Below, piece after piece: positions 1 to 10,689 of a DNA stretch of 64,000 bases. The translations under genes and the position numbers were made by a program. Source of the DNA: Bretschneidera sinensis (lineage: Eukaryota > Streptophyta > Magnoliopsida > Brassicales > Akaniaceae); the NCBI GenBank assembly GCA_023935145.1, contig CM043699.1, positions 63,642,638 through 63,706,637 of the forward strand, in the 5' to 3' direction. How positions within the stretch are numbered: position 1 is the stretch's first letter; each line of letters opens with the position of its first letter. The notes under the pieces are model-generated. The model had not been told where the DNA came from. It saw only the letters and a program-made list of their open reading frames with translations, and did no database searches.

Positions 1-65
1 ACATAACAAAGAGCCTAACAAATGTAAATTAAAGGGCTTAAATATGAATATTTAAGCACTTATCA
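1..65 (-). repeat. Athila-1 left LTR, terminal 65 bp (3' LTR of the element)
   Basis: The window opens inside an LTR that ends TATCA at 65 and is followed by a polypurine tract read on the minus strand (68-78). The same ending, with the run of A/T around TTAAATATGAATATTTAAG, closes the other Athila LTRs at 16073, 29847 and 33849. Confidence 0.85.
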
Positions 66-2640
66 CACCCCCAAACTTACATATTGCTAGTCCCTTAGCA
101 ATACAACATAAAAAACTAACTGAAAAATAAAAATAAACTAATCATTCATATGATTTTAAAAATTTGGGTTGCACACAAAACCATGATATTTGTTCATGAG
201 TAGGCTTAAAATATAAACACCTCTTCATAAAGAATAAGAGTTTTAAATTCCAATTACTTACATAAGGTTGGTTTAAAGCATCACAAATTTGACTTAGTGT
301 GTGTGAATTAGCACAAAAAAGTTGAAGTTTCCAAATATCTCTACTGTATATTGTTTCAGTGTCTTAACATTCATCAAATTTCCTATCAGAATGAACATTT
401 GTGGCATAGTTTTATTTCTTTTCTTTTTCTTTTATCATGAGCTTTTTGCCAGGTTGAGTTTCATTGAGCTTTCTAATTGACCCATGTAGTGAGTGTTTAG
501 CCAATGACTCCCAAACCAGATGGTTTTAGGGTATTAGGTGTAAAAACACCCCTAAGGACTTACTAACTCGAGTAAAAAAGGCTTTGAAACTAACCGGTCG
601 TAATAATTTCTTGTAAAATCCCCATCTTTTGACGTGAACACTCACTGCTTACTGAGGCAAGAGGTCCAGTTACTCAGTTAAAACTTTTATTTAATGATCA
701 TTATAAGCATCATTCCCACCTTTTGACGTGAATACTCACTGCTTACTGAGGCAAGAGGTCCAGTTACTCAGTGGAACATTTATTTAATGATCATTAAGAG
801 CATTTTAGTTTCTCTTTTTGCATAATGACATTCTTCTTTATTTTTCTATGCCAAAGTGTTATTCTAACGAGTTATCTGATTACAGCTAGGTCATGGAAAC
901 ATATACATAGAGATTTTATGTCATACCTCACACCATTATGTGCTAATGTGCTCGTGTTAGGTTTAGGTCAAACTTTGTGAATTCCTAAATGCCTTGAGAT
1001 AGGTAATTAAGACTTTTAAAACTTTATCATTAGACTATGTGTTTTAGATTTTAAGCTTTCTGATGAAGTTTTATCATATTTGTTTTAAATCAACCAAAAT
1101 TTTCAAAACAAAATGAACATGCATTTATCAAAAAAAATTGGGACATAGTGTGTGCATGTGTGTGCAAGTGTCTCTCTCTACCCCCAAACTTAATATACAC
1201 ATTGTCCCCAATGTGTGAGTGACATGGAAAGATCTGACCTAGGAGTTGGAGAACTAGACTGCTGGTATGGCTCATAGTACGCCCCCAAACTTGAACTTGA
1301 TACATGCACCAAGTTCCTGAAAAAAGACAAACGTTGTGCCGAAAAACAAGAAATAAGGAAATAAACATAAATAAGAAAAAAAATACTATAATGAAAAGGA
1401 TATGCGGTAGGGTGCCTCCCATGAGTGCTAAGTTTTACGTCTTCAGCCAGATGAGGTATCCTCTCACTGCTGGTCATCAGGTGGTGCAGTCATAGGTCAG
1501 GTTCTCGTAGAAGCTGACCACGAATCGGATGTATGCCATCGAACAAACCGGCTTGAACAGCCGCTTGAGACCTCGGGCCTTGAACTCTTGGACCGCCCAT
1601 CTTGTGGTGTCCAAACTCTTGAAGTCCTCATCTATGTTAAATATAGTCTCGAACAGTATTTCACGATGCTCAATACTAGGTCAGGTGGAATGGGAGCGAC
1701 TGTTGGAGGCTCGGGATCCGGAAGCTACTTGCTAAGACATTATGTGGTAGCTTCTGGTGTAAATGCGCTCGATCGTAGTTGATGGTGCGCTCGATCGTAC
1801 AAATGGAGGTGTGCTCGATCACAAAGTGCTAGCACTCGACGCATTCGCTTAGGCAACTGATCGAACAGCTTCTGTGCAACAAAAGTTTGAAGCTATGGAA
1901 AATGCACAAACGTGACCTTAACCTCATGTAATCACAAAATACAACCACACATTAAACGAAAAATGTAAATAATTAGTACAATGTAATGCAATAATGTGTG
2001 TGATTGTGTATAATAATAAATGACAGAGAAAAGGAAAAAAAAACTAGGTACAGCATACCTGGTGCACGTGAATGGGATTAGTGGGGTGAGGGGGAAATGA
2101 GAGGGAGGTTAAGCTAATGAATTTTAGGATGGGGGAGGGTTGGTGATGGGCAAGAAGTTGGATTAGAAGTGAGATTGCTGTGTGAGTGGTGGGTGTGAGA
2201 GAGAGACAGAGGGAATGCGATTGAGCATAAGTGAATGAAGATGAGGGAAAAACGTTTATAAATATCACATGACCTCTTTGCCCCAAGTGCGCTCGAGTGC
2301 ATTGTGAAGTGCGCTTGGTCACACTTGTGTGTAAATGTGTAGTGTGATGCGCTCGTGCACTATAGAGCACAGGGCAAGAGTGCGCTCAAGCACAATATGT
2401 AGTACGCTCGATTGTAAGACAGAAAATGCTGACAGTAATAAAATATTAAAGGACTAAAATAATGAAACGAACAAGGAGAAAAACTAGTAACAATACAACC
2501 ATACCGTACTTTAGTGGCATCAGTACCACTAACCTCAGTAGAGGCGCTTGAGTTACATGATTATCAAAGGTGGAACCGCTCAAGTAGTCTTTTGATGCAG
2601 TGCTTCTTTCTTTGAAGGGGGCACTTAGGGCCCACCTCTT
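66..2640 (-). other. Athila-1 3' non-coding region: three PPT motifs, hairpins, 94-bp tandem repeat, CGATCG clusters
   Basis: About 2.6 kb between the end of pol and the 3' LTR has no convincing gene; its small open frames do not correspond between the three Athila copies. It holds CCCCCAAACTT (a polypurine tract on the minus strand) three times, at 68-78, 1181-1191 and 1282-1292. A 94-bp unit containing GACGTGAACACTCACTGC is repeated at 631 and 725. A perfect 8-bp stem with a 4-base loop lies at 1197-1216. CGATCG-type repeats cluster at 1755-1860 and 2285-2420. The first four items recur in Athila-2 and Athila-3 at nearly the same spacing, so they are family features and not chance. Confidence 0.7.
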
Positions 2641-3168
2641 GTGGCTCAAGTGCTCTTATTTCAGCTGCATACTAAACAGATTGAAGTGCCAAGTCTTCAT
2701 CTCTAGGAGGTAAGTTAATGTCAAGGTATGGTTTGGCTCTGTGTCCATTTACAGTGAAGGGCTGATTTCCGTTGGAACCATGGACCTCCAAAGCACCATG
2801 AGGAAAGACCTTGGTGACCACATAGGGACCATACCATCGGAACTTGAGTTTGCCTGGGAGCAGTCTTAATCTTGAGCTGTATAGCAATACCTTTTGTCCC
2901 ACATGAAACTCTTTCCTAACCAGTTGTTTATCATTTCATGCTTTTGTCCATTCTTTGTAGAGCTTGGCGTTCTCAGAGGCATCATACCTTAATTCCTCTA
3001 GCTCATTTAAGTGTAGCTTCCTCTTCTCACCCGCTTGTTTCATGTCAAAATTGAATTGCTTTATGGCTCAATATGCTCGATACTCTAACTCTACCGGGAG
3101 ATGGCGTGCTTTCCCAAAGACTAGGCGGTATGGAGACATGCCAATTGGAGTTTTGTAAGCTGTCCTAT
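2641..3168 (-). pseudogene. Athila-1 integrase, C-terminal part
   Basis: On the minus strand this encodes the tail of a Ty3/Gypsy integrase. From 3163 downward the frame reads [18 protein letters not shown], the conserved stretch after the catalytic core. The open frame 2902-2672 holds the C-terminal strand-rich domain, with the pattern LLYSSRLRLLPGKLKFRWYGPY and later FTVNGHRAKPY. The upstream half of the same gene is at 16079-16700, displaced by the Athila-2 insertion. Between 3160 and 2902 the frame is interrupted. The gene cannot make protein. Confidence 0.85.
3164..3168. repeat. Target-site duplication CCTAT, left copy, of Athila-2
   Basis: CCTAT occurs here directly before the LTR and again at 16074-16078 directly after the other LTR. 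Taking out 3169-16078 restores the integrase codons across the site, so this is the insertion footprint. Confidence 0.93.
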
Positions 3169-4489
3169 TTTTAAGCATTTATCTACCTAAATAAATAAGC
3201 AAATAATCGTACAGTTTTACTTACAAGTGCACAAGGTCAACAGTAGCATAGTGTGCGAATGCAAGATCATCTCCACAGAGATTGGTAAATTCTAATTTAG
3301 AATTAGTTTCGCAATAATAAAATAAAATGGAAGAAATAAATGTTGGGTTTGAATTAATAAAGATAAAGACGTAGGGACTTGATATCGACCACTAATCATG
3401 CTACCACAACAAAACAATATGCCAATGCTATACTCATGTCATGAATACCTAATGTTTGTCAACCTAAGGGCTTGGTCCACTCTTTAAGCTATTGATTTCC
3501 CTAAGCAACGAGTTAGGCATGGTATCTACTCTAACTTTTTTCTTTCTTAAGGGATTCAACATGGTGTATATTGAGTTGTTCCTTAAGAGAGCATAGAATT
3601 TGTGGAAATCGACAACCACACGAGACCTAGGGCATGGTATCTACTCCCGGTTTCCCATGTTGATTAACCCAAGAATCCGGTATGGATTTCTTTTGTTACT
3701 ATTGTCAGACCTAAGACTCGGTCATCCAAATTGATCCAATTAACTAATCCATACCACATGCATACGTTGATCAGACACACACATATGAGGAATTTAAATA
3801 AAAACATGCATTAATCAAGTTAAGCAACACAACATAAATATTGCAAAGGCGCCAATACTGAAATATGGAGTAAACATAATTAGGGCTTCAACCAAGCCCT
3901 TACTAGAAAATTAATTACATATAATTATGATGCTAAACAACATCATAAAGTAATAATAAAGGAAAGAAGAAACCCAAAAACACTATAGAGAAGAGTTGTC
4001 AATTCATCTCCACAATCTCTCATTCGGGCTCATCCGGCCTCTGGCCTTCTCGAAGAAAAAAAACTAAAACTAAAAAGGGAGATCCTATTTCTGTGTTTTA
4101 AAAGTCTATTTATGGGGTTCTTAAGGACATCTCGAAACCCTAATTTCCAAAACAGGGCCCTAACCCTAATTTCTAAAACAGGTGCTGTCGTTTTACTGTT
4201 CACTGCCGTATGTCTGCGCTCGATCATTGGTCTTGTACGCTCGAGCGTAGGTTGCACTCGTGCATGGCGTGGGCGCTTGAGCGTTTGTGCACTCAATCGC
4301 ATGTCTGGTGCACTCGATCGCATGTTCAGACACTAGTTTTCCAACTTTTGTCCTTTAAGTTCCAAAAATGCTTCTTTTTCTCCAAGAACCTATAAAAACA
4401 CAGAAAGGAAGTAAAATAGAATAAAATACGCAAACTAAAAGCTTAACAAATGTAAATTAAGGGGCTTAAATATATTTAAGCCCTTATTA
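3169..4489 (-). repeat. Athila-2 left LTR (3' LTR of the element)
   Basis: The LTR is about 1321 bp. It begins TTTTAAGCATTTATC where relatives have TGTTGAGCATTTATC, and ends TTA where relatives have TCA. On the minus strand a TATA-like sequence lies near 4108-4116, a telo-box-like AAACCCTAA near 4135, and the CGATCG motif cluster at 4205-4325 upstream of it. Confidence 0.88.
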
Positions 4490-5890
4490 CACCCCCAAAC
4501 TTACATATTGCTAGTCCCTTACCAATACGAAACTAAAAACTAAATGAAAAACAAAGACGTAAAGATAAATCCAACATTCATGGTATCCAAAAATTTAAGT
4601 GTCTCACAAACCATGATATTTATTCATTAGCAAGCTTAAAGTACAAACCCATCTTCGCAATGAATAGAAGTTTTAAATTTTAATTACTTACAAGAGGCAG
4701 GCTAAGGCATCAAAAGTCCGAATCAGTGTATGGTGAACTAGCACATAAAAGATGAAGCTTCCAAATGATTCCAATGTGTAGTGTTTTGGTGTCTCAACAT
4801 TCATCGAATTTCCTATCAGAATAACAATAATGGCATAGTTTTATTTCTTTCTTTTTCTTTTATTATGAGATTTTTGCCACGTTGAGTTTCCTTAAGCTTT
4901 CTAATTGACTCATGTAGCGAGTGTTTAACCAATGACTCTCAAACCAGATCGTTTTAGGGCATTAGATGTAAAGACACCCCTAAGGACTTACTAACTCGAG
5001 TAAAAAAGGTTACGAAATTAACTGGTCTTAATGCTGCCAAGCAAAATTCCCACTTTTTGACGTGAACACTCACTGCTTACAGAGGCAAGAGGTCCAGTTA
5101 CTCAGTGGAAACTTTATTTAATGATCATTATAAGCAAAATTCTCACATTTTGACGTGAACACTTACTGCTTACTGAGACAAGAGGTCCAGTTACTTAGTG
5201 GAAGGTTTATTTAGTGATTATTAGGAGCATTTTATTTTCTCTTTTTGTTCAATAAAAATTTTCTCTATTTTTTTTCTATGCTAAAGTGTTCATCTAACAG
5301 GTCATCCGGTTACAGTTAAGCCATGGAAACATACACATTAGAGTTATATGTCATACCCCACACAATTATGTGTTAATGTGCTTGTGTCAGATTTAGATCA
5401 AACTTGTGAGTTTTTAAATGCCAAAAGTAGGTAACTAAACCTTAAAACTCTATTATCAGCTAATGTGTTTAGGATTTTAAGCTCATTGATGAAATCATAT
5501 CACAGTATTCGTTTAGATCAACAAAAATTTTCAACATAATATGAATATGCATTTATCTTTTAAAAAAAAAAACTGGGACAAGTGTGAAAACTGGGACAAG
5601 TGTGTGAATGTGTCTCCCATACCGCCAAACTTAAATTACACATTGTCCCCAATGCGTGAATAACATGGAAAGATCTGACTTGGGAGATGGAGAACTAGCT
5701 GGGCCATCATGGCTCATAGTACACCCCCAAACTTGAATGGATGCATACATTGTCCCTAAAAAAGAAAAACTAACGTAATACGGGAAAACAAAAAGTACAA
5801 AAAATAAATAACTAACAATAAATATGAAAAACAATAAAAATAAAAGGATAAGCTATGGGGTGCCTCCCATGAGTGTTAAGTTTAACATCT
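4490..5890 (-). other. Athila-2 3' non-coding region
   Basis: This corresponds to 66-1430 of Athila-1. PPT motifs are at 4492-4502, 5622-5632 (one base changed) and 5724-5734. The hairpin-forming unit is repeated with GACGTG at 5059 and 5152 (period 93). The stem-loop at 5638-5657 has one mismatch. No gene is seen. Confidence 0.7.
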
Positions 5891-5904
5891 TTAGCCAGAT
5901 GCTC

Positions 5905-6730
5905 TTAGTCCCTCCCATAAAAGCATAAGTTGAATGCATCAGCAACTGCTTCAATTCGAAATTTGGTGCTTGGATGCTTTAGAGAGGCCTTTAGGAGGTG
6001 CGCAGCTTTAATGATGTCATTAGTAACATCTGCAATTTCTGGCTTAGTATCCATTCTTATGAAATCATGGGTGAGGGTGGCCTTCAATGGAGCAATGTGA
6101 TGGACTTGAAAAACTTCCTCTAAAACACCTTGCATCATATATACATTAGAACATTCCATATTATCTTGGGATAATTTTAATGTATCAAATATGTTGAATT
6201 CAACTTTCTCATCATTTACCTTCATACTTACAATACCCTTTTTCACACAAATTTTTATATCAGCAGTTCACATAAAGGGTCTTCCTAAGATGATGGGCAG
6301 AGGTAATGACGTAGGGAATTCTTCCATATCTAATACAATAAAATTAGCAGGTAAAATAAATTGACCTACCTTTACCAAGATATCCTCAAGAATACCTATA
6401 GGTCTTTTAATGCTTTTGTCTGCCAATTACAAGGTGATGAAAGTTGGTTAAAGCTCCCCCAAACCTAGTGTCTTGAATACAGTGTATGGCAGCAAGTTGA
6501 CTCCAACCCCTAGATCTAGTAATGCATGCTCAAAAATACGGTTACCTATCCTACAAGGAATTGTAAAAGTACCTAGATCTTTCAGTTTTGGTGGCAGTTT
6601 TCTTAATAGCACAACACTTACCTCTTCCATTAAAGCAACTGTCTCATGTTCCTGAAACTTTCTTTTATTAGTGCAACAATCTTTCAAAAATTTAGCATAT
6701 GCAGGATTTGTTTAATTGCATCTAATAAAA
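5905..6730 (-). pseudogene. Athila-2 aspartic protease and linker, truncated before RT
   Basis: Two minus-strand frames remain (6687-6448 and 6246-5905). The first carries the retroviral-type protease start, with DLGVGVNLLPY in place of the usual D-S/T-G triad, so the catalytic Gly-containing triad is altered. The second carries the family stretch KKGIVSMKVNDEKVEF and a linker ending near SLKHPSTKF. There the Athila-1 protein goes on into RT. Here it switches to a short unrelated tail and stops at 5905. Roughly 3 kb of pol is therefore deleted. The two frames are separated by a stop. Confidence 0.75.
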
Positions 6731-6777
6731 GAATGTTAATCTCTACTTTTCGCAAAGTTTAAAAAATATCAAGCAAT

Positions 6778-8203
6778 TTACTTTCTTTCTTAGGCTTTAC
6801 TAAACTTTGAGGGAAGGGTGGTGCATTCCACTTCTCCATTTCACTTACCTTTGATGTGGATGCTCTATCTGGAGATGCTTATGTAGGCTCATCAGCTCCT
6901 ATGATCTTACCATTTCTGAGAGTTATCATGGCATTCAGTTGCTGATGTCCTATTGGATTAGGTATTGTTTGGGCATGAAGCTCACCTTGCTTTCTTTCAC
7001 TTAGCTTCTTAGCCATTCGGCCCATTTGTACTTCTAGTCTTTGGATGGTTTGCTCATGCTTTGCAATTGTTTGTCTTTGCTTAGTCTGGAATTGTCATGT
7101 TTCTACTACGAACTGATCTTGTGAGGTCATCAACTGCCTCACAAGACTCTCTAGGTTACTTTGCTTTGATTTTGGAACTGATTAGGCTGTTAGTTGGGAA
7201 TTCCTTTGCTACCCTTGAAAGTTCAAGGCATTTTGATCGTTGCTCCATGAGAAGTTGGGTTGGTTTCGCCATCTAAGATTATAGGTATTTGCATATGCAT
7301 TGTTTGGTCCCACATAGTTCGCTTGCTCGGGATCTATAGATGAATACAAATAGTAAGTATCAGTAGTGTGATCAAATTGAGAACATAAGGCACATACCTG
7401 GTTTTGTGTAGCTTGTGGTCGAGGTGAGATGTTCTGAGTAGACACGACTTTTATAACTATATCTAGTTTCCTCTCCATAGCAGCCATCTGATTTGAAGAT
7501 CCACCATTTAGGGTTACCTCATACATACCCTTACTTTTAACTCCTTGTCTACCTCTCGAGGAGAATTGCTGGGTGTGCTCACTTAAGATCTCAAAAAGCT
7601 TCGTGGCTTCTTCACTACTCTTCTCCATCAGCACACCTCCACAACCAGAATCAGCAATACCTTTATTCATGTCATTTAGACCTTCATAAAAGGCTAGTAC
7701 CAACTCATCTTGAGGTAGGTTATGATGTGGACATTTGAGAAACAGCTCATTAAAGTGTCCCCATGCTTTAAAGAAAATGTCTCAATCTCTCTGTTGGAAA
7801 GATTGAATCTCCTTCCTCATTTGCCTTGTTTTTTGTGCTGGGAAAAATTTTCCTAGGAACTTACTGGATACTTCTTCCCAACAGTGCACTCAATAGAACT
7901 TACTGGATACTACTTAATGAAAAAGAGAAAAGAATTAACCTGATTCCCTCTTGATTTAGGCTTTGGATGTGCTGGAACTTGTAGAGGTCAAAGAATTCTC
8001 GAAGGTACAAGTGTGGATCCTCAACAGGTGTACCCCTAAAATGAGTCAAAGCACTGAGTATCTATAGAGATATATAATAATTTCCTTTCGCCTCTGGTTG
8101 ATAAGCAATGCATGATGGCTGGTTGAGGTTCCGTGGGATGAAGGATTGCTTCATAGGTCTTCGCTCAGGTGGTTGTTGGTTTTCTAGCTATTCCATTGGT
8201 CCT
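6778..8203 (-). pseudogene. Athila-2 gag, decayed
   Basis: This is the gag of an Athila-like element on the minus strand, with several stops. The start codon near 8203 is followed two codons later by a stop. The capsid-like region follows, then the open frame 7703-7209 with the knuckle region CALCSQFDHTTDTYYLY. That is a C-x2-C-x4-H zinc knuckle whose last cysteine has become tyrosine. Downstream is the coiled region with MAAMERKLDIV-type heptads. Gag would form the particle and package RNA; this copy cannot be translated whole. Confidence 0.75.
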
Positions 8204-8647
8204 TCTCCCTTGAATTCTTCTTTGTTCTCCTCAAAGTTGTTTCTAGGTCTCTGTCAAATGGTCCACTCAATCTCTATATCGAGTGGAACGATGGTAGGGT
8301 TCCTAGATCGAAGCCCTTGCATGAATTAGCTGGAAGACTTTGGTGCAGCAGCTTCAGTACTGCTGCTCGGGTAGTCTTTGGACTATTTGCGCTCAAGCTC
8401 ACAAGGTACTATGCTCGATCGCAACAGTGCACTTGATCTCACTTAAGCTTATGCTTGATCACAAGGCTAGAAACAGCACTACTGCAGACCTGAAACAGAA
8501 GAAAACAAAAAACGAAAAGAAGAAAAATTAGGTTTTTGATAAATAAAATATAAATAGAATAGAGTAAAGAAATAAAATAAAATAAAACTAACAAAAATAA
8601 TTCTAAAAAGAAATTTAGTGTAATCCCCGACAATGGTGCCAAAAACT
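8204..8647 (-). other. Athila-2 leader with tRNA-Asp primer-binding site
   Basis: The PBS lies at 8624-8641 and reads TCCCCGACAATGGTGCCA on the plus strand, three changes from the end of plant tRNA-Asp. It abuts the LTR at 8648. Degenerate copies of the CGCTCGATCGCA motif lie at 8385-8465. No gene is seen. Confidence 0.75.
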
Positions 8648-8745
8648 TGGTGAATGTTTATTTACCTAAATAAATAAGCAAATAATCATATAGTTTTACT
8701 TGCAAGTGCACAAGGTCAACAGTAGCATAGTGTGCGAATGCAAGA
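8648..8745 (-). repeat. Athila-2 right LTR, first 98 bp left of Copia-1
   Basis: The LTR starts TGGTGAATGTTTATTTACC and is interrupted after CAAGA at 8741-8745. The sequence continues after Copia-1 at 14802, with ATCATCTCCACAGGG following as in the other LTR copies. Confidence 0.88.
8741..8745. repeat. Target-site duplication of Copia-1 (CAAGA; right copy TAAGA at 14797-14801)
   Basis: The five bases before the left LTR match the five after the right LTR except for C/T at the first position. The uninterrupted Athila LTRs read GAATGCAAGATCATC across this site. Confidence 0.85.
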
Positions 8746-9593
8746 TGTTGGTATTTTGTCCGAGGTTTAAAAAAGAAGGTGGAAGAATAAAATCAGCATA
8801 TTCAGCCCTAGTGTGCACCATGGCATAGCCTTCCCAGGCCACAGTGCCCAGCAAGGAGGAGGCCTGGAGGAGGTGTGCGCTGCGGCTCAACCTCCCCTAA
8901 GCCGCGGCGCCCAGAATCTTGAGGAAGTGTACTTTTCCCTGGGCTGCGGTGCCAGGCACACTGATGCACACATGTTTCAGCCTTTTAAGTGGTTCGTGAG
9001 ACATGTTCAAAATGCATAGGATCATTAAGGAATGATGGAGGGCTAAGGTTGATTGGTCCTCAAGATCTAAGGGTGGAGAATGACACTCAAGAATGGTCAA
9101 GAAGCTGGTGCACTATATAAAGGGTCACCTAACTTCAATCTAATATAACATAACTTGTGATTAAAAGTGAGATCAATTGTGAGAATGCAAAGACACTAAA
9201 CTTAAGAGAGACTCTGTAGAGAGGCTGGTTGTTTAGAAGAGAGAGAGTAGAATAGAAAGGGGGTTCAAGGGCTTGTAAGGGGAATTTTCTTTGTCAAAAT
9301 TCCAGGGTTAGTTCTTATCACTTTTTGTTTCTTCTTCTTCTTTGTTCCTTTAAGAACTTGTGGATTCTTGAAGAGGTGTCACTAATTGTAAAGAACTCCA
9401 TTCATAAGATAATGCAGAGAGCTCGAAGGAGCTCACGGGGACGTAAGCATATTGCCGAACCTCGATAACAAATTTACTGTGTTCTTTTCTTTCTTGCTTT
9501 GATTGGTTGCTGTCTATTTTCTTTACAAGTCATTCTAGACTTGGGTTTTTGGAAGATCACCTCCTAGGCATCACTGAAGGTGGTTTCCCAACA
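8746..9593 (+). repeat. Copia-1 5' LTR
   Basis: The LTR is 848 bp, from TGTTGGTATTTTGTCC to CCAACA. GC-rich repeats around CCGCGG and GTGCGC lie at 8810-8960, upstream of a TATA box at 9114. The LTR ends directly before the PBS (9595-9606). Confidence 0.92.
9114..9121 (+). promoter_or_regulatory. Probable TATA box of the Copia-1 5' LTR
   Basis: TATATAAA sits about 370 bp into the LTR in the setting GTGCACTATATAAAGGGTCA. The same setting occurs in the 3' LTR near 14312 and, reversed, in Copia-2 and Copia-4. This would place U3 at about 0.37 kb. Confidence 0.7.
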
Positions 9594-9594
9594 G

Positions 9595-9606
9595 TGGTAT
9601 CAAAGC
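9595..9606 (+). other. Copia-1 primer-binding site for initiator tRNA-Met
   Basis: TGGTATCAAAGC follows the LTR with a 1-bp gap. The canonical plant copia PBS is TGGTATCAGAGC, one mismatch. Confidence 0.8.
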
Positions 9607-9838
9607 TTGCATAGCTGGGTATCGGAGCAAGAACAGAAGGTATCGAAGCAAGACTCTAAGAATTAAAGAACAAACTTCTTAGGTGATTCAAGAACGGAGT
9701 AAAGATCAAGATCAGATCGTGTTCTTGAGGTTGATTCAAGAACGGTATTAAGATCAATCTTCAATCATGTTCTTAAGGTTTAGAAGAAGTTGGAAAGAAT
9801 TTGTGGGTGCTGCACAAATCTGGGATCATCTCAGCAAG

Positions 9839-10608
9839 ATGGGTTCAAATTTCATTGTTGAGAATTTTGATGGAAAGGGAGATTTTTTCCTATGGAAGCG
9901 GAAGATCAAGGCCGTTCTTATGCAACAGAAGGTGGACTTGGCTATTGGAGAAGATGATGCTTTTCTAGTAAGTATCACAGAGAACCAACGGATTGAGATG
10001 AAGAAGATGGCATACAACACCATTTTCTTGCACATGTCGGATAGTGTCACAAGGGAGTACGGAGACTCAGAAGATCCTGCTGTCATATGGAAGAAACTAG
10101 ATGTGTTGTTTCTTACCAAAACTCTCCCTAACAAGATTTATCTTTTTAAAAGAATCTTTGCTTTTAAAATGGATCATAATAAAGAGTTGCAAGATAATCT
10201 TGATGTCTTTAATAAACTAGTTCAAGATTTGGCTAGTTGTAGTATTAAATTCCTGGATGAATAATTGGCTGTTATGTTATTAAATTCTCTTCCTGATTGT
10301 TTTGATAGTTTAATTAATGTAATTGAATATGGAAGAGATACACTAACCAAAGAAATTGTGGTCAATGCTATAAGGGCTCATGATTTCAAAGCCAAGAGTA
10401 GGGAGGCATCAAGTGGGGAAGGACTGTTCGTAAGAAGAAGGCTAGCAACTCGGAATGGCAGTAGCATTCATGGTAACTACCGGGAGAAATCAAGAGGTAG
10501 AGGGCAGAGCCATGGGAGATCACATTCCAAACCAAAGTTTGGAGGAAAATGATGCTTCTACTACAACAAGGAGGGTCACTTCAAGAAAGATTGCAAGAAG
10601 AGGTTGTG
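9839..10608 (+). pseudogene. Copia-1 gag (particle protein), interrupted
   Basis: The start is placed at the ATG of MGSNFIVENFDGKGDFF, because all Copia copies here are conserved from this residue on. The N-terminal part is a copia gag domain (FDGK..FFLWKRKIKAVLMQQ). An in-frame TAA follows FLDE at 10262-10264, and a TGA at 10550-10552 lies just before the zinc knuckle. The knuckle reads CFYYNKEGHFKKDC, with the second cysteine changed to tyrosine. The first and second blocks stay in the same frame, so only point mutations are needed to explain the loss. Confidence 0.85.
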
Positions 10609-10689
10609 AGATGAGAGAGGGAGAAGCCATACCAACAATGGAGAGGCTTCGGTTGCTAAAGGAGAACAGCAAGATGATGTTCTTGTTGT

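Noticed and set aside
1090..2370. Several open frames of 60-110 codons on both strands
   Set aside because: Low-complexity products, no family resemblance and no equivalent in the matching region of Athila-2 or Athila-3; treated as chance frames.
4140..4170. CCCTAACCCTAA as interstitial telomere DNA
   Set aside because: Only one or two units, and the same sequence is in other Athila LTRs; it is part of the LTR.
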